64,000 nt of DNA from Rufibacter roseus. GTDB taxonomy: Bacteria > Bacteroidota > Bacteroidia > Cytophagales > Hymenobacteraceae. The position numbers were made by a program, and so were the translations under genes. Shown here in pieces: positions 18,103 to 26,797 of the stretch; the stretch's first letter is position 1, and every line of letters starts with the position of its first letter. The stretch is from positions 62,001 to 126,000 of the forward strand of contig NZ_LRML01000005.1 of NCBI RefSeq assembly GCF_001647285.1. The letters are read 5' to 3'. Under the pieces are notes generated by a model, which saw nothing but the letters and a program-made list of their open reading frames with translations, was not told the DNA's origin and ran no database searches.

Positions 18103-18148
18103 AGACTCAGAACAAAATCTTCAGTCTTGTGTCCTGTGTCTTAAATCT
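18103..18148. repeat. heptamer array overlapping the acyl-CoA dehydrogenase stop
   Basis: On the minus strand five consecutive heptamers close to AGACNNA run from 18148 down to 18114; one more unit in the opposite sense lies at 18103-18109. The array shares two bases with the stop codon of the acyl-CoA dehydrogenase gene. It uses the same unit as the arrays at 19964-20395 and 33606-33687. Confidence 0.65.
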
Positions 18149-19943
18149 AGTAAACAAACTCGTTCTCCTTAATCATTTCGGCCGCAATACGACGGCGGGC
18201 TTCTTTGGTGTTGTATGGTTCTAGTTTAGTAAAACGCTTGAGGCCAATGAGCAACAGCTTCTGCTCGTCACCTGGTTCACTCATGGCCGCAATGGCTTCC
18301 TTACCAGCTTTATTAATGCGGTCAGCAGCATCATTGATCACCACACGTACAATGTCTAACTGACGACCATGCGCCTCTTCGCCGTTGCGGCTCACCAGCT
18401 TCTCCACACGCAGTAATGTAGACTCAGCTATGTAGGTCTGAATGGCCATATCCGCGATGTACATGAGCACTTCCTGCTCTTTATCCAAGGTCATCATGAA
18501 CTTCTGCACGGCTGTACCGGCGGTTAGCAACACGGCTTTTTTAAATTTCTCAACGGCTTTCTTTTCAGCGGCAAAAAGGCTGGTATCTTCGTCCCCGAAA
18601 TCAGGAATGGCCATTAGTTCATTCTGCACATTGGCGGCCGGGCCCATCAAGTCAAGCTCACCTTTCAGGGCTTTTTTGAGCACCATGTCTACAATGAGCA
18701 TGCGGTTGATCTCGTTAGTTCCCTCAAATATGCGGTTGATGCGGGCATCGCGGTACGCACGATCCATAGGGTAATCAGCTGAGAAACCGTAGCCTCCGTA
18801 GATCTGCACACCTTCGTCTACCACGTAATCCAGCACCTCCGAGCCATCTACTTTAAGAATGGCGGCTTCCACGGCAAACTCACGGGCAGCTTCCAGTACA
18901 GCCTCATTGTAGCTTTTGCCAGCGGCTAACAGCTCCTGCTCTTTCAGGTGAATGTCATGCCCACAGCGGTACAGAGCAGATTCTACCGCAAAAATTCTGA
19001 TAGCCTGCTCCGCCAACTTATGACGGATGGCCCCGAACTTTGAAATTGGAATCTTGAACTGAATACGCTCATTGGCATACTTTACAGAAAGATCTGCTAC
19101 TTGCTTACAGGCTCCCAAACAGGCAGCTGCCAGCTTGATACGCCCGATATTTAAGATGTTGAAGGCAATTAAGTGTCCTTTCCCAATCTCGCCCAGCACG
19201 TTTTCTTTCGGTACTTTGCAGTCGGTCAGGAACACTTGGCGGGTAGAGGATCCTTTGATTCCCATCTTGTGCTCTTCCGGACCCAAGCTCAGACCTTCAT
19301 AGCCTTTCTCTACAATGAAGCCTGTGAATTTATCTCCGTCTACCTGCGCAAAAACAATGAACACATCGGCGAAGCCAGCGTTCGTAATCCACATTTTTTG
19401 ACCATTCAAAATGTAGTTTTCGCCAGCCACATCTAAAACGGCTTTAGTCTTGGCAGCCAAAGCATCTGACCCAGAACCCGGCTCTGTTAAGCAATAAGAA
19501 GCCGCCCACTCGCCAGACGCCAACTTAGGAATGTACTTGGCTTTCTGCTCTTCGGTACCGAAGTACAGGATGGGCAGTGTACCAATACCGGTATGCGCGG
19601 CAAACGCCACGGGGAATGAATGCCCTGAACCTACCGACTCTGTCACGAGCAAAGATGAGTTAAAATCCATGCTGAGTCCGCCGTACTCCTCCGGAATGGC
19701 TACGCCGAATAAGCCCAGCTCTCCGGCTTTTTTCATAAGCCCCTCCATCAAGCCTTCCTCATGGTTGTCCAGTCGCTCTACTAGCGGGTACACCTCGGTC
19801 TGCACAAACTGCTGGGCCGTCTCGGCCATCATGCGCTGCTCCTCAGAGAAATCCTCCGGAATGAAAATATTTGCGGCGTTGGTTTCTTTGATGATGAACT
19901 CACCGCCTTTGAGCGTTCTAGAAGTTGATTCTGTATTTGCCAT
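18147..19943 (-). CDS. acyl-CoA dehydrogenase (long ~600-residue type)
   Basis: A 598-residue flavoenzyme for the first step of fatty-acid beta-oxidation. The dehydrogenase core has the substrate segment SYCLTEPGSGSDA and the late block RIFEGTNEINR, whose glutamate is the expected catalytic base. The C-terminal ~170-residue helical extension (from about residue 430) resembles that of VLCAD-type enzymes. It is the last gene of the FadB-like/thiolase/dehydrogenase cluster. It is now separated from the thiolase gene by an inserted four-helix-bundle pseudogene with heptamer flanks. Confidence 0.92.
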   Translation of the reverse strand: MANTESTSRTLKGGEFIIKETNAANIFIPEDFSEEQRMMAETAQQFVQTEVYPLVERLDNHEEGLMEGLMKKAGELGLFGVAIPEEYGGLSMDFNSSLLVTESVGSGHSFPVAFAAHTGIGTLPILYFGTEEQKAKYIPKLASGEWAASYCLTEPGSGSDALAAKTKAVLDVAGENYILNGQKMWITNAGFADVFIVFAQVDGDKFTGFIVEKGYEGLSLGPEEHKMGIKGSSTRQVFLTDCKVPKENVLGEIGKGHLIAFNILNIGRIKLAAACLGACKQVADLSVKYANERIQFKIPISKFGAIRHKLAEQAIRIFAVESALYRCGHDIHLKEQELLAAGKSYNEAVLEAAREFAVEAAILKVDGSEVLDYVVDEGVQIYGGYGFSADYPMDRAYRDARINRIFEGTNEINRMLIVDMVLKKALKGELDLMGPAANVQNELMAIPDFGDEDTSLFAAEKKAVEKFKKAVLLTAGTAVQKFMMTLDKEQEVLMYIADMAIQTYIAESTLLRVEKLVSRNGEEAHGRQLDIVRVVINDAADRINKAGKEAIAAMSEPGDEQKLLLIGLKRFTKLEPYNTKEARRRIAAEMIKENEFVY

Positions 19944-19963
19944 TTTCTTACTATTTATCTTTT

Positions 19964-19998
19964 AGACATAAGACACAAGACGTAAGACTCAAGACTTT
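19964..19998. repeat. heptamer array, left flank of four-helix-bundle unit A
   Basis: Five head-to-tail heptamers of the form AGACNNA (the last is AGACTTT). They are inverted relative to the right flank. The TGA stop of the restored gene falls inside the fourth unit. The array begins 20 bases upstream of the acyl-CoA dehydrogenase start. Confidence 0.85.
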
Positions 19999-20359
19999 TC
20001 TTTTGTGTTCTTGAGAAATCTGTCTTTGAAACCATTAATCATGCGCTGTACCACGCCAACTTGCTGTAGCAATAGCTGCAACCTTGCCTCTTCTACAAAG
20101 CCAAAGCTTTGTAGAAGAGTAATTGCGTTTCTAACTCAAAAGCAGAGCCTCTCGCAATGTTCAAAAATTGAATAAACTCTTTGTCACTGCCTCTTCCAGC
20201 TCCTTCGGCTATGTTAGAGGGAACAGAAACGGCTGACCTATTAATTTGTGACGTAAGACCATATTTTTCATTTGCAGGAAACGAAGCCGAAAGCTCGAAA
20301 ACCTTCTTAGCCAACGTCATTGCCTCTTGCCAAATCTTTAACTCTTTAAAGTTGTGCAT
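19989..20359 (-). pseudogene. S23-type four-helix-bundle protein (23S rRNA IVP family), frameshifted; unit A
   Basis: The intact frame encodes 88 residues (stop at 20093) of a classic S23/IVP protein: FKELKIWQEAMTLAKKVFEL, then LTSQINRSAVSVPSNIAEGA, then FLNIARGSAFELETQLL. The remaining helix, VEEARLQLLLQQVGVVQRMI, continues in another frame to a TGA at 19989-19991. A one-base indel therefore truncates a protein of about 123 residues. The break lies at a perfect hairpin (20088-20119). The family forms pentameric four-helix bundles related to the Avd protein of diversity-generating retroelements; its function here is unknown. The start codon sits one base from the right heptamer array. Confidence 0.8.
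20088..20119. repeat. perfect inverted repeat at the frameshift of unit A
   Basis: Two 14-base arms (CTCTTCTACAAAGC and its complement) separated by four bases, located where the reading frame of the four-helix-bundle gene breaks. Confidence 0.8.
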
Positions 20360-20360
20360 G

Positions 20361-20395
20361 AGAGTCTTGAATCTTATGTCTTACGTCTTGTGTCT
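20361..20395. repeat. heptamer array, right flank of four-helix-bundle unit A
   Basis: Five heptamers that read AGACNNA-like on the minus strand (TNNGTCT on the plus strand), inverted relative to 19964-19998. The array ends eight bases before the thiolase stop codon. Confidence 0.85.
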
Positions 20396-20403
20396 GTTGC
20401 GCC

Positions 20404-21582
20404 TCAGCGCAACAACTCATAAATCCCAGCCACACCCTGGCCTCCACCCACACAAGCCGTCACCATACCGTACTTTTTGTTTTGGCGACGGAGGTCATGG
20501 AAAAGCTGGACGCTTAGCTTGGCGCCGGAACATCCCAGCGGGTGACCTAAGGCAATAGCACCACCATTCGGGTTCAGCTTGTCTGGGTCAATGCCTAACT
20601 CACGCATAACAGCAATAGACTGTGAGGCGAAGGCTTCATTTAATTCGAAGACGTCAATGTCTTGCAGGTTCATACCAGCATTCTTGAGGGCGCGCGGAAT
20701 GGCTTTCACTGGGCCCATGCCCATGATTCTTGGGTCAACTCCCTCGGTGGCGTAAGACACCAAGCGGGCGATAGGCTCAATGTTCAGTTCTTTCACCATG
20801 CGCTCGCTCATGACAGTCACAAAGGCCGCGCCGTCTGAGGTCTGGGAGGAATTACCGGCCGTTACCGTACCGTTAGCAGCGAACACTGGGCGTAGTTTCG
20901 CCAGTTTCTCCAGGGAGGTATCGGCGCGGGGGCCTTCATCCGTATCTACCACGTAGGAACGGGTTTTCTTTTTACCGTTCTCGTCCACGTACGTCTCCTC
21001 TACCGTGATAGGCACAATCTGATCTTTGAACCGGCCTTCCTCAATGGCTCTGATGGCTTTCTGGTGCGAGGCAAAGGCAAAGGCATCCTGGTCCTCGCGG
21101 CTGATCTTGTAGTCGTTGGCGACGGCTTCGGCAGTTAAGCCCATGCTCAGGTAGTACTCCGGGTGCTCTTTGGCTATTTTATAGTTCGGCACAGTTTTCC
21201 AGCCCACTACCGGAACCATGCTCATAGACTCAGTACCACCGGCAATGATACAGTCGGCCATACCTGCCTGAATTTTGAAAGAGGCGTTGGCGATGGTTTC
21301 TATGCCGGAGCCGCAGTAACGGTTCATGATTGCACCGGGCACATTGATCGGCAACGAAAGCAGGGAGATAATACGGCCCATCTGCAGGCCTTGCTCGGCT
21401 TCTGGCACCGCATTACCTACCAGCAGGTCATCTACGCGGGCAGGGTCTAGCTGTGGCACCGTGGACAGCAGATGTTTTATCACATCGGCAGCCAAATCAT
21501 CTGGCCGGGTGAAACGGAATACCCCGCGGGGCGCTTTCCCCACGGCTGTTCTGAATCCGGCAACTATATAGGCAGTTTGCAT
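20404..21582 (-). CDS. thiolase (acetyl-CoA C-acyltransferase)
   Basis: A 392-residue thiolase that cleaves 3-ketoacyl-CoA in beta-oxidation. The nucleophilic cysteine is in NRYCGSGIET (Cys90). The active-site histidine is in GGAIALGHPLGCSGA, and the second cysteine is in TACVGGGQGVAG. It lies between the FadB-like gene and the acyl-CoA dehydrogenase, all on the minus strand, as expected for a fatty-acid oxidation operon. Confidence 0.93.
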   Translation of the reverse strand: MQTAYIVAGFRTAVGKAPRGVFRFTRPDDLAADVIKHLLSTVPQLDPARVDDLLVGNAVPEAEQGLQMGRIISLLSLPINVPGAIMNRYCGSGIETIANASFKIQAGMADCIIAGGTESMSMVPVVGWKTVPNYKIAKEHPEYYLSMGLTAEAVANDYKISREDQDAFAFASHQKAIRAIEEGRFKDQIVPITVEETYVDENGKKKTRSYVVDTDEGPRADTSLEKLAKLRPVFAANGTVTAGNSSQTSDGAAFVTVMSERMVKELNIEPIARLVSYATEGVDPRIMGMGPVKAIPRALKNAGMNLQDIDVFELNEAFASQSIAVMRELGIDPDKLNPNGGAIALGHPLGCSGAKLSVQLFHDLRRQNKKYGMVTACVGGGQGVAGIYELLR

Positions 21583-21600
21583 TTTCTTTTCTGTTTGAGT

Positions 21601-21639
21601 TAATGTGCTAATTATTAATGTGCTGATGTGCTAATTAAG
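21601..21639. repeat. short tandem-unit array upstream of the thiolase gene
   Basis: Five successive 7-8 base units, mostly TAATGTGC with TAATTAT and TAATTAAG variants, starting 19 bases upstream of the thiolase start. Together with 21691-21725 it brackets one interspersed palindrome. Confidence 0.65.
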
Positions 21640-21644
21640 CAACT

Positions 21645-21684
21645 CTATTTTCGGCATACTTTTGAAAAAATAGGTCCAAAACAG
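21645..21684. repeat. interspersed palindrome copy 10
   Basis: CTATTTTCGGCA and AGGTCCAAAACAG arms, enclosed between two short-unit arrays in the thiolase/FadB-like gap. Confidence 0.6.
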
Positions 21685-21690
21685 ATCCCC

Positions 21691-21725
21691 ACATTAATCA
21701 TTACTCACTATTCATTAATCATTAA
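21691..21725. repeat. heptamer array next to the FadB-like stop codon
   Basis: Five heptamers, consensus TTAATGA on the minus strand, ending three bases before the stop codon of the FadB-like gene. Unit and orientation resemble the right flank of the unit at 28.4 kb. No four-helix-bundle gene lies between this and 21601-21639. Confidence 0.7.
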
Positions 21726-21728
21726 CAA

Positions 21729-24131
21729 CTAGTTCCGCAGTGGTTTACCCGTGGTCAGGATGCTCTTGATGCGCTCCAGCGTTTTGCGCTCACCAGTCAG
21801 GCTCAGGAACGCTTCTCGCTCTAAGTCCAGCAGGTACTGCTCCGAGACTTCTGATGGCATTGACAAATCGCCACCGCACATCACGTAGGCCAATTTCTCT
21901 GAGATCTTGCGGTCGTGCTCGGAGATAAAACCGGCAGCGTGCATGGCGTGCGTACCCGTCAGGAACATGCCCAGACCACCACGACCTTGCACCTTGATGT
22001 TGGTTTTAGGTGTGGGTTTGGTATAACCGGCATCGGCTAACAAAACAGCTTCGGCTTTGGCCTCGGCAATGAGGCGGTTGTTGTTGAGGGTAATGCCATC
22101 ACCGCCGCGAAGGAAGCCTAAATCAAAAGCTTCTGCCGCTGAGGTAGACACTTTGGCCATTCCAATGGTCATAAACGCGTTGCGCAGGGCGTTAAACTCA
22201 GTGTCGCCCTCTTCGTAGGCCGCCGAGGTACGCAGGGTCATTTCCTTTGTACCGCCGCCACCTGGTATCAAGCCAACTCCAAACTCTACCAACCCGATAT
22301 AAGATTCTGCTGCGGCCTGTACTCTATCTGCGTGCAGGCAAAGCTCGCAGCCTCCGCCCAGGGTCAGACCATGTGGAGCAGCTACTACAGGAACAGCAGA
22401 GTAACGCATGCGCATCATGGTGTTCTGGAACTGCTTGATCATGAGGTTCAGCTCGTCATACTCCTGGTCAATGGCGTACATGAACACCAGCGCCAAGTTC
22501 GCTCCAGCAGAGAAATTAGTGGCTTCGTTACCGACTACTATTCCTCTGAAGTTTTGCTCCGCCAGGTCAATGCCCTTATTCAAGCCCTGTATGATTTCGC
22601 TGCCCATGGAGTTCATCTTGGTGTGGAACTCCACGTTCAGGATGCCATCGCCTAAATCTAGAATGGTGCAACCGGCGTTTTTCCAAACCACGTTGGTGCC
22701 GCGTAGCACATCCAGCAACACAAAATTCTCGGTGCCCGGAATCTGCTTGTACTCTTTGCTTTCTATATCATAGTACTGGCGCTGATTGTTCTGGCTGCGG
22801 TAGAAGCTCTCGTGCCCCGCTTCCAGCATCTCGTACACCCATCGGGCAGGCTTGTACCCAGCGGCTTCCATGGCACTCACAGTCTCACGCACGCCCACGG
22901 CATCCCAAGTCTCAAAGGGTCCCAGCTCCCATCCGAAGCCGGCGCGCATGGCATCATCAATGCGGTAGAGCTCGTCTGAGATTTCCGGAATTCGGTTAGT
23001 CACGTATTGGAACAAGCCAAAAGAAGTCTCTCTAAAGAAGTCACCGGCTTTGTCCTGCACCTGGCTGAACGCCTTGAGGCGCTTGCGGAGGTCTTCAATA
23101 GGTTTGAGCATTTCCATGCTCTGGAACTTGACCTTTTTCTTAGGCCCGTATTCCATAGTCTTCAGGTCCAGCGTCAGAATCTCGGTGGCACCCTGATCGT
23201 TCTTGGTTTTCTTGTAGAAGCCCTGCTTTGTTTTGTCACCCAGCCAGTTTTTCTCCAGCATCTGCTGAATGTAACCGGGTAGCTGGAACAGATCACGGGC
23301 CTCGTCTTTCTCGCCAGATTGGTATAGACCTTGGGCAACTTTGGCCAGCGTGTCAAGACCTACCACATCAGAGGTCCTAAACGTAGCTGATTTTGGTCTG
23401 CCTACTACTGGGCCAGTGAGGCGGTCTACCTCGTCTACATTCAGATCCAGCTTCTCCATGACGTGCAGCACCTGCATGATGCCATAAATACCCACACGGT
23501 TGGCAATAAAGGCCGGCGTGTCTTTGGCCAGAACCGTGGTTTTGCCTAGGAACAGATCACCGTAGTTTAGCAGAAACTGAGTGATTTCCGGGTCAGTGTG
23601 TGGCGTGGGGATAATCTCCAGCAACTTAAGGTAGCGCGGCGGGTTGAAGAAGTGCGTGCCGCAGAAATGCTTTTTGAAATCTTCGGAACGGCCCTCGGCC
23701 ATTAAATGGATTGGAATACCCGAGGTATTGGAGGTAATGAGCGTGCCCGGCTTGCAGAACTGCTCCACCTTCTCAAAGATGGACTGCTTTATTTTCAGGT
23801 TCTCCACCACCACTTCAATGGTCCAGTCGCAGTCGGCAATGCCTTTGAGGTCATCATCGAAGTTACCGGTCTTGATGAGGCTGGCCTTGGTTTTCTCGTA
23901 CAGGGGCGCCGGATTAGAAGTAATGGCTGTTTGGAGGGCGGTGTTCACAATGCGGTTGCGCACTTGCTTGCTTTCCATGGTGAGGCCTTTGGCTTCCTCC
24001 TCGGGCAGTAGCTCCCTCGGCACCATATCCAGCAGCAGCACCTGCACGCCAATGTTCGCGAAGTGGCAGGCAATGCGCGAGCCCATTACGCCCGAGCCAA
24101 GCACCGCCACTTTCTTGATTATTCTCTTCAT
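21729..24131 (-). CDS. 3-hydroxyacyl-CoA dehydrogenase/enoyl-CoA hydratase fusion (FadB/FadN-like)
   Basis: An 800-residue bifunctional beta-oxidation enzyme. The NAD-binding Rossmann domain comes first (VAVLGSGVMGSRIACHFA at residues 8-25), followed by the helical dehydrogenase domains to about 470. The enoyl-CoA hydratase/isomerase (crotonase) domain is C-terminal, with GIVVGNEATNFSAGANL and HGLTLGGGCELCLHAD forming the oxyanion hole. This order is the reverse of E. coli FadB and like Bacillus FadN. It leads the operon with thiolase and acyl-CoA dehydrogenase, and a MarR regulator lies just upstream. Confidence 0.92.
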   Translation of the reverse strand: MKRIIKKVAVLGSGVMGSRIACHFANIGVQVLLLDMVPRELLPEEEAKGLTMESKQVRNRIVNTALQTAITSNPAPLYEKTKASLIKTGNFDDDLKGIADCDWTIEVVVENLKIKQSIFEKVEQFCKPGTLITSNTSGIPIHLMAEGRSEDFKKHFCGTHFFNPPRYLKLLEIIPTPHTDPEITQFLLNYGDLFLGKTTVLAKDTPAFIANRVGIYGIMQVLHVMEKLDLNVDEVDRLTGPVVGRPKSATFRTSDVVGLDTLAKVAQGLYQSGEKDEARDLFQLPGYIQQMLEKNWLGDKTKQGFYKKTKNDQGATEILTLDLKTMEYGPKKKVKFQSMEMLKPIEDLRKRLKAFSQVQDKAGDFFRETSFGLFQYVTNRIPEISDELYRIDDAMRAGFGWELGPFETWDAVGVRETVSAMEAAGYKPARWVYEMLEAGHESFYRSQNNQRQYYDIESKEYKQIPGTENFVLLDVLRGTNVVWKNAGCTILDLGDGILNVEFHTKMNSMGSEIIQGLNKGIDLAEQNFRGIVVGNEATNFSAGANLALVFMYAIDQEYDELNLMIKQFQNTMMRMRYSAVPVVAAPHGLTLGGGCELCLHADRVQAAAESYIGLVEFGVGLIPGGGGTKEMTLRTSAAYEEGDTEFNALRNAFMTIGMAKVSTSAAEAFDLGFLRGGDGITLNNNRLIAEAKAEAVLLADAGYTKPTPKTNIKVQGRGGLGMFLTGTHAMHAAGFISEHDRKISEKLAYVMCGGDLSMPSEVSEQYLLDLEREAFLSLTGERKTLERIKSILTTGKPLRN

Positions 24132-24202
24132 AGTTACACGTTATTTTGTATCAAGATGTGCGTATCAAGTAGCACGATTAGTTCTTTTCACTTTCAATCT
24201 CT

Positions 24203-24242
24203 CTGTTTTAAGCCTCTTTTCTTAAAAACAGGTTTAAAGCAG
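24203..24242. repeat. interspersed palindrome copy 11
   Basis: CTGTTTTAAGCCTC and CAGGTTTAAAGCAG arms around TTTTCTTAAAAA. It starts three bases past the MarR gene's stop on the minus strand. Confidence 0.75.
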
Positions 24243-24245
24243 CTT

Positions 24246-24704
24246 TTATTTTGCAGCCTTTCCGTCTTCAGGAAAAACTTCTTTTGACTCAATAAGGCTG
24301 TTGATTTGGCTGATTACCTGAAAGAAAACTTGCAGCTGGCTTTCCGGAATTACCTCGCGCACCTTGTAGTTAAATTGTTTGACTGTCTTACGACTCACCT
24401 CCCGTTTCTCCAGCCCCAGTTCCGTGAGCAGAATGCGGACGGAGCGTTTGTCCTGCGTATCGGCTTCTTTGTAAATCAAGCCTTTTTCTTCCATGCTTTT
24501 GAGGATGCGGGTGAGGCTACGGGCCTCTAAGCCCAGCAGCGGCGCAATTTTGGTAGCCGGTGTACCTTTCTCAGGGTCAATGTTCAGCAACACAAACCCA
24601 ATAGAGGTGGTAATATCATTCTTCACCGCCTGAGTGTTGTACATGCGCGCAATAGCGTGCCAGCACACCTTTATATTATAATCTACCGTTTCTTCTGCTT
24701 TCAT
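24246..24704 (-). CDS. MarR-family transcriptional regulator
   Basis: A 152-residue winged-helix repressor-type protein. The DNA-binding part runs from ATKIAPLLGLEARSLTRILKSMEEKGLI (recognition helix) to the wing at YKEADTQDKRSVRILLTELG; N- and C-terminal helices form the dimer interface. It lies directly upstream of the FadB-like gene on the same strand and next to an acyl-CoA ligase gene. Control of fatty-acid oxidation in response to an acyl-CoA is likely but inferred from context. Confidence 0.87.
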   Translation of the reverse strand: MKAEETVDYNIKVCWHAIARMYNTQAVKNDITTSIGFVLLNIDPEKGTPATKIAPLLGLEARSLTRILKSMEEKGLIYKEADTQDKRSVRILLTELGLEKREVSRKTVKQFNYKVREVIPESQLQVFFQVISQINSLIESKEVFPEDGKAAK

Positions 24705-24848
24705 TTGCCTGAAGGTCTATACCCTATCTTACCAAATTTATAAAATTTTGTTATGCTTGCATACTAATTTCAAAGAAAATTTTCTACTCCTAATGCTGAC
24801 TATGTTTTACCTTGATTTGAAGGAAATAGATTAAAAATACCATAAAAA

Positions 24849-24871
24849 AAGCCCCGCTAAAGGCGGGGCTT
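24849..24871 (-). terminator. intrinsic terminator after the acyl-CoA ligase gene
   Basis: A perfect nine-base stem (AAGCCCCGC and its complement) with a U-run (TTTTTTTAT) on the minus strand, 11 bases past the ligase stop codon. Confidence 0.85.
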
Positions 24872-24881
24872 CTAACATAGG

Positions 24882-26648
24882 TTAGACAGTCCGGTACAAG
24901 CTATCTATCAGGGCTTTGTTGTTGGTGGTGATGATTTTGCGTTTGATGCTGAGCTTAGGCGTCATTTCACCGGTTTCTACACTCCAGAGCTTAGGCAGCA
25001 GCACAAATTTTTTAATCCGTTCGTACTGGGCAAGCTGATCGTTGGCTTTGTCTATCTCTTTCTGGAACTTGTCTAGCACCTCTGGTTTTTTGATCATCTC
25101 CTCGTTGGTGGTGTACGGTATGTCATGTATACGGCACCATTCCTGCAGCCCTTCAAAGGCCGGCACAATCAAGGCTCCAGGGAATTTCTCGCCTTCACCC
25201 ACCACCATTACCTGTTCAATCACTAAAGATTCCTTTAGTTTGTTCTCAATGAGCTGTGGCGCAATGTACTTGCCGCCAGAGGTCTTGAACATTTCTTTTT
25301 TGCGGTCAGTGATCTTCAGGAACTTGCCCTCCACCAGCTCACCAATGTCACCGGTGTGGAACCAGCCGTCTTTGTCAATTACCTCAGCAGTGAGGTCAGG
25401 GCGTTTATAGTAGCCCACCATCACGCTTTCAGAGCGGGTAAGAATTTCACCGTCAGGGGCAATTTTGATTTCAACGTTGTTGATAGCCGGACCTACGGTA
25501 CCAATCACGTTGTTCTCCGGCTCATAGCGGTTCACGGCAATTACCGGTGAGGTTTCAGTTAATCCATAGCCTTCCATGATCCTGATATTGGCTCCCCAGA
25601 ATACCCGGGCAAGTCGAGGCTGCAGTGCGGCTCCGCCAGAAACAATCACCTTTACCTTGCCACCCAGCGCTTCCTGCCATTTAGAGAAGATAAGCTTACG
25701 CGCCAGTTTAAGCTGCAGGTCGTAGATAAAGCCCGGTGAGGTGCGGGTATCATATTTCTGGCCCAACCCCAATGCCCAGAAGAAAAGGCCTTTCTTTACA
25801 CCAGTCAGCTCGCCGCCTTTGGCCACAATTTTATCATACACCTTCTCCAGTAAGCGCGGCACGGTCACAAAAATATCAGGGCTTACTTCCTTCAGGTTTT
25901 CGCCTACTTTCTCAATACTCTCGGCAAAATAAATAGACACTCCTACTGAGAAGTAAATACAAGACACCATGCGCTCATAAATATGGCAAAGCGGCAGGAA
26001 GCTCAAAGCGCGGTGTTCTTTGTTCACCGGCACGAAGGGCTTCACGTTGGTGAAATTGCTCACCAGATTATTATGTGAAAGCATCACTCCTTTGGGCGCA
26101 CCGGTAGTACCAGATGTATAAATAATAGACAGCAAGTCCGAAGGCTGCACGCTTGCTTTGTATGACTCCAAAACAGACAAATCCTCACCTTCACCCATCT
26201 TCAATAGCTCTGTCCAATGCTTGGCGCCAGGGACATGGTCAAACGTATAGATCTCCTGCACACCCGGCACCTCGCTGGCGGCCTCTTTTACTTTGTTGTA
26301 TAAATCTTCAGTTGATACAAGAATCAGCTTGGTTTCTGAGTCTTTTAAAATGTAACGGTAATCTTCTACCGTAATGGTAGGGTACATAGGTACACTCACC
26401 GCACCCGTCTGCTGTATACCGTAATCTGCGAACGTCCACTCGGGGCGGTTCATAGAAATTAAGGCTACTTTGTCGTCCTTTCTGATACCCGACTTAATCA
26501 AAGCCAAGCTAAGGGTGTTGACAGTATTCACCACATCTTGCGTACTGTATTTCACCCATTCCCCGTTTATCTTTGTAGCCAAACAATCTGGCTGAGGAAA
26601 TTCTTGTAGTTGTTGGGTAAGCAGGTCAAAAACGCGGGTCACTTTCAT
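24882..26648 (-). CDS. long-chain acyl-CoA synthetase (AMP-forming)
   Basis: A 588-residue adenylate-forming enzyme that activates fatty acids with ATP and CoA. The P-loop-like motif IIYTSGTTGAPKGVMLSH, the GYGLTETSPV motif and WFHTGDIGEL with ITDRKKEMFKTSGGKYI are all present. I place the start at the ATG at 26646-26648 (MKVTRVFDLL); the 13 codons upstream, rich in Asn and Thr, look like untranslated leader. It feeds the beta-oxidation genes at 18-24 kb. Confidence 0.92.
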   Translation of the reverse strand: MKVTRVFDLLTQQLQEFPQPDCLATKINGEWVKYSTQDVVNTVNTLSLALIKSGIRKDDKVALISMNRPEWTFADYGIQQTGAVSVPMYPTITVEDYRYILKDSETKLILVSTEDLYNKVKEAASEVPGVQEIYTFDHVPGAKHWTELLKMGEGEDLSVLESYKASVQPSDLLSIIYTSGTTGAPKGVMLSHNNLVSNFTNVKPFVPVNKEHRALSFLPLCHIYERMVSCIYFSVGVSIYFAESIEKVGENLKEVSPDIFVTVPRLLEKVYDKIVAKGGELTGVKKGLFFWALGLGQKYDTRTSPGFIYDLQLKLARKLIFSKWQEALGGKVKVIVSGGAALQPRLARVFWGANIRIMEGYGLTETSPVIAVNRYEPENNVIGTVGPAINNVEIKIAPDGEILTRSESVMVGYYKRPDLTAEVIDKDGWFHTGDIGELVEGKFLKITDRKKEMFKTSGGKYIAPQLIENKLKESLVIEQVMVVGEGEKFPGALIVPAFEGLQEWCRIHDIPYTTNEEMIKKPEVLDKFQKEIDKANDQLAQYERIKKFVLLPKLWSVETGEMTPKLSIKRKIITTNNKALIDSLYRTV

Positions 26649-26797
26649 AGTGTGGTTTGTCTGGTTTGTCGGGTTAAGATAAAGCAAATTCTGGATAAAA
26701 AAAACACAGTGCTTCTACCTTCTATTCGCATATTTTTAAAAAAGAATATCTCTACAGGTGTTTTATTAGCTAAATTTGATTTTTGCCCTTGTCTTAC

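Noticed and set aside
19964-20395. CRISPR-like array suggested by short repeated units.
   Set aside because: The units are contiguous 7-mers with no spacers, and no cas genes are present.
20181-20558. 125-residue plus-strand frame across unit A and the thiolase 3' end.
   Set aside because: It is the antisense shadow of the S23 pseudogene and thiolase and passes through the heptamer array.
24148-24177. Possible short-unit array (two GTATCAAG copies with TAGCACG) upstream of the FadB-like gene.
   Set aside because: Only two clear units and no regular period, so too weak to list as an array.
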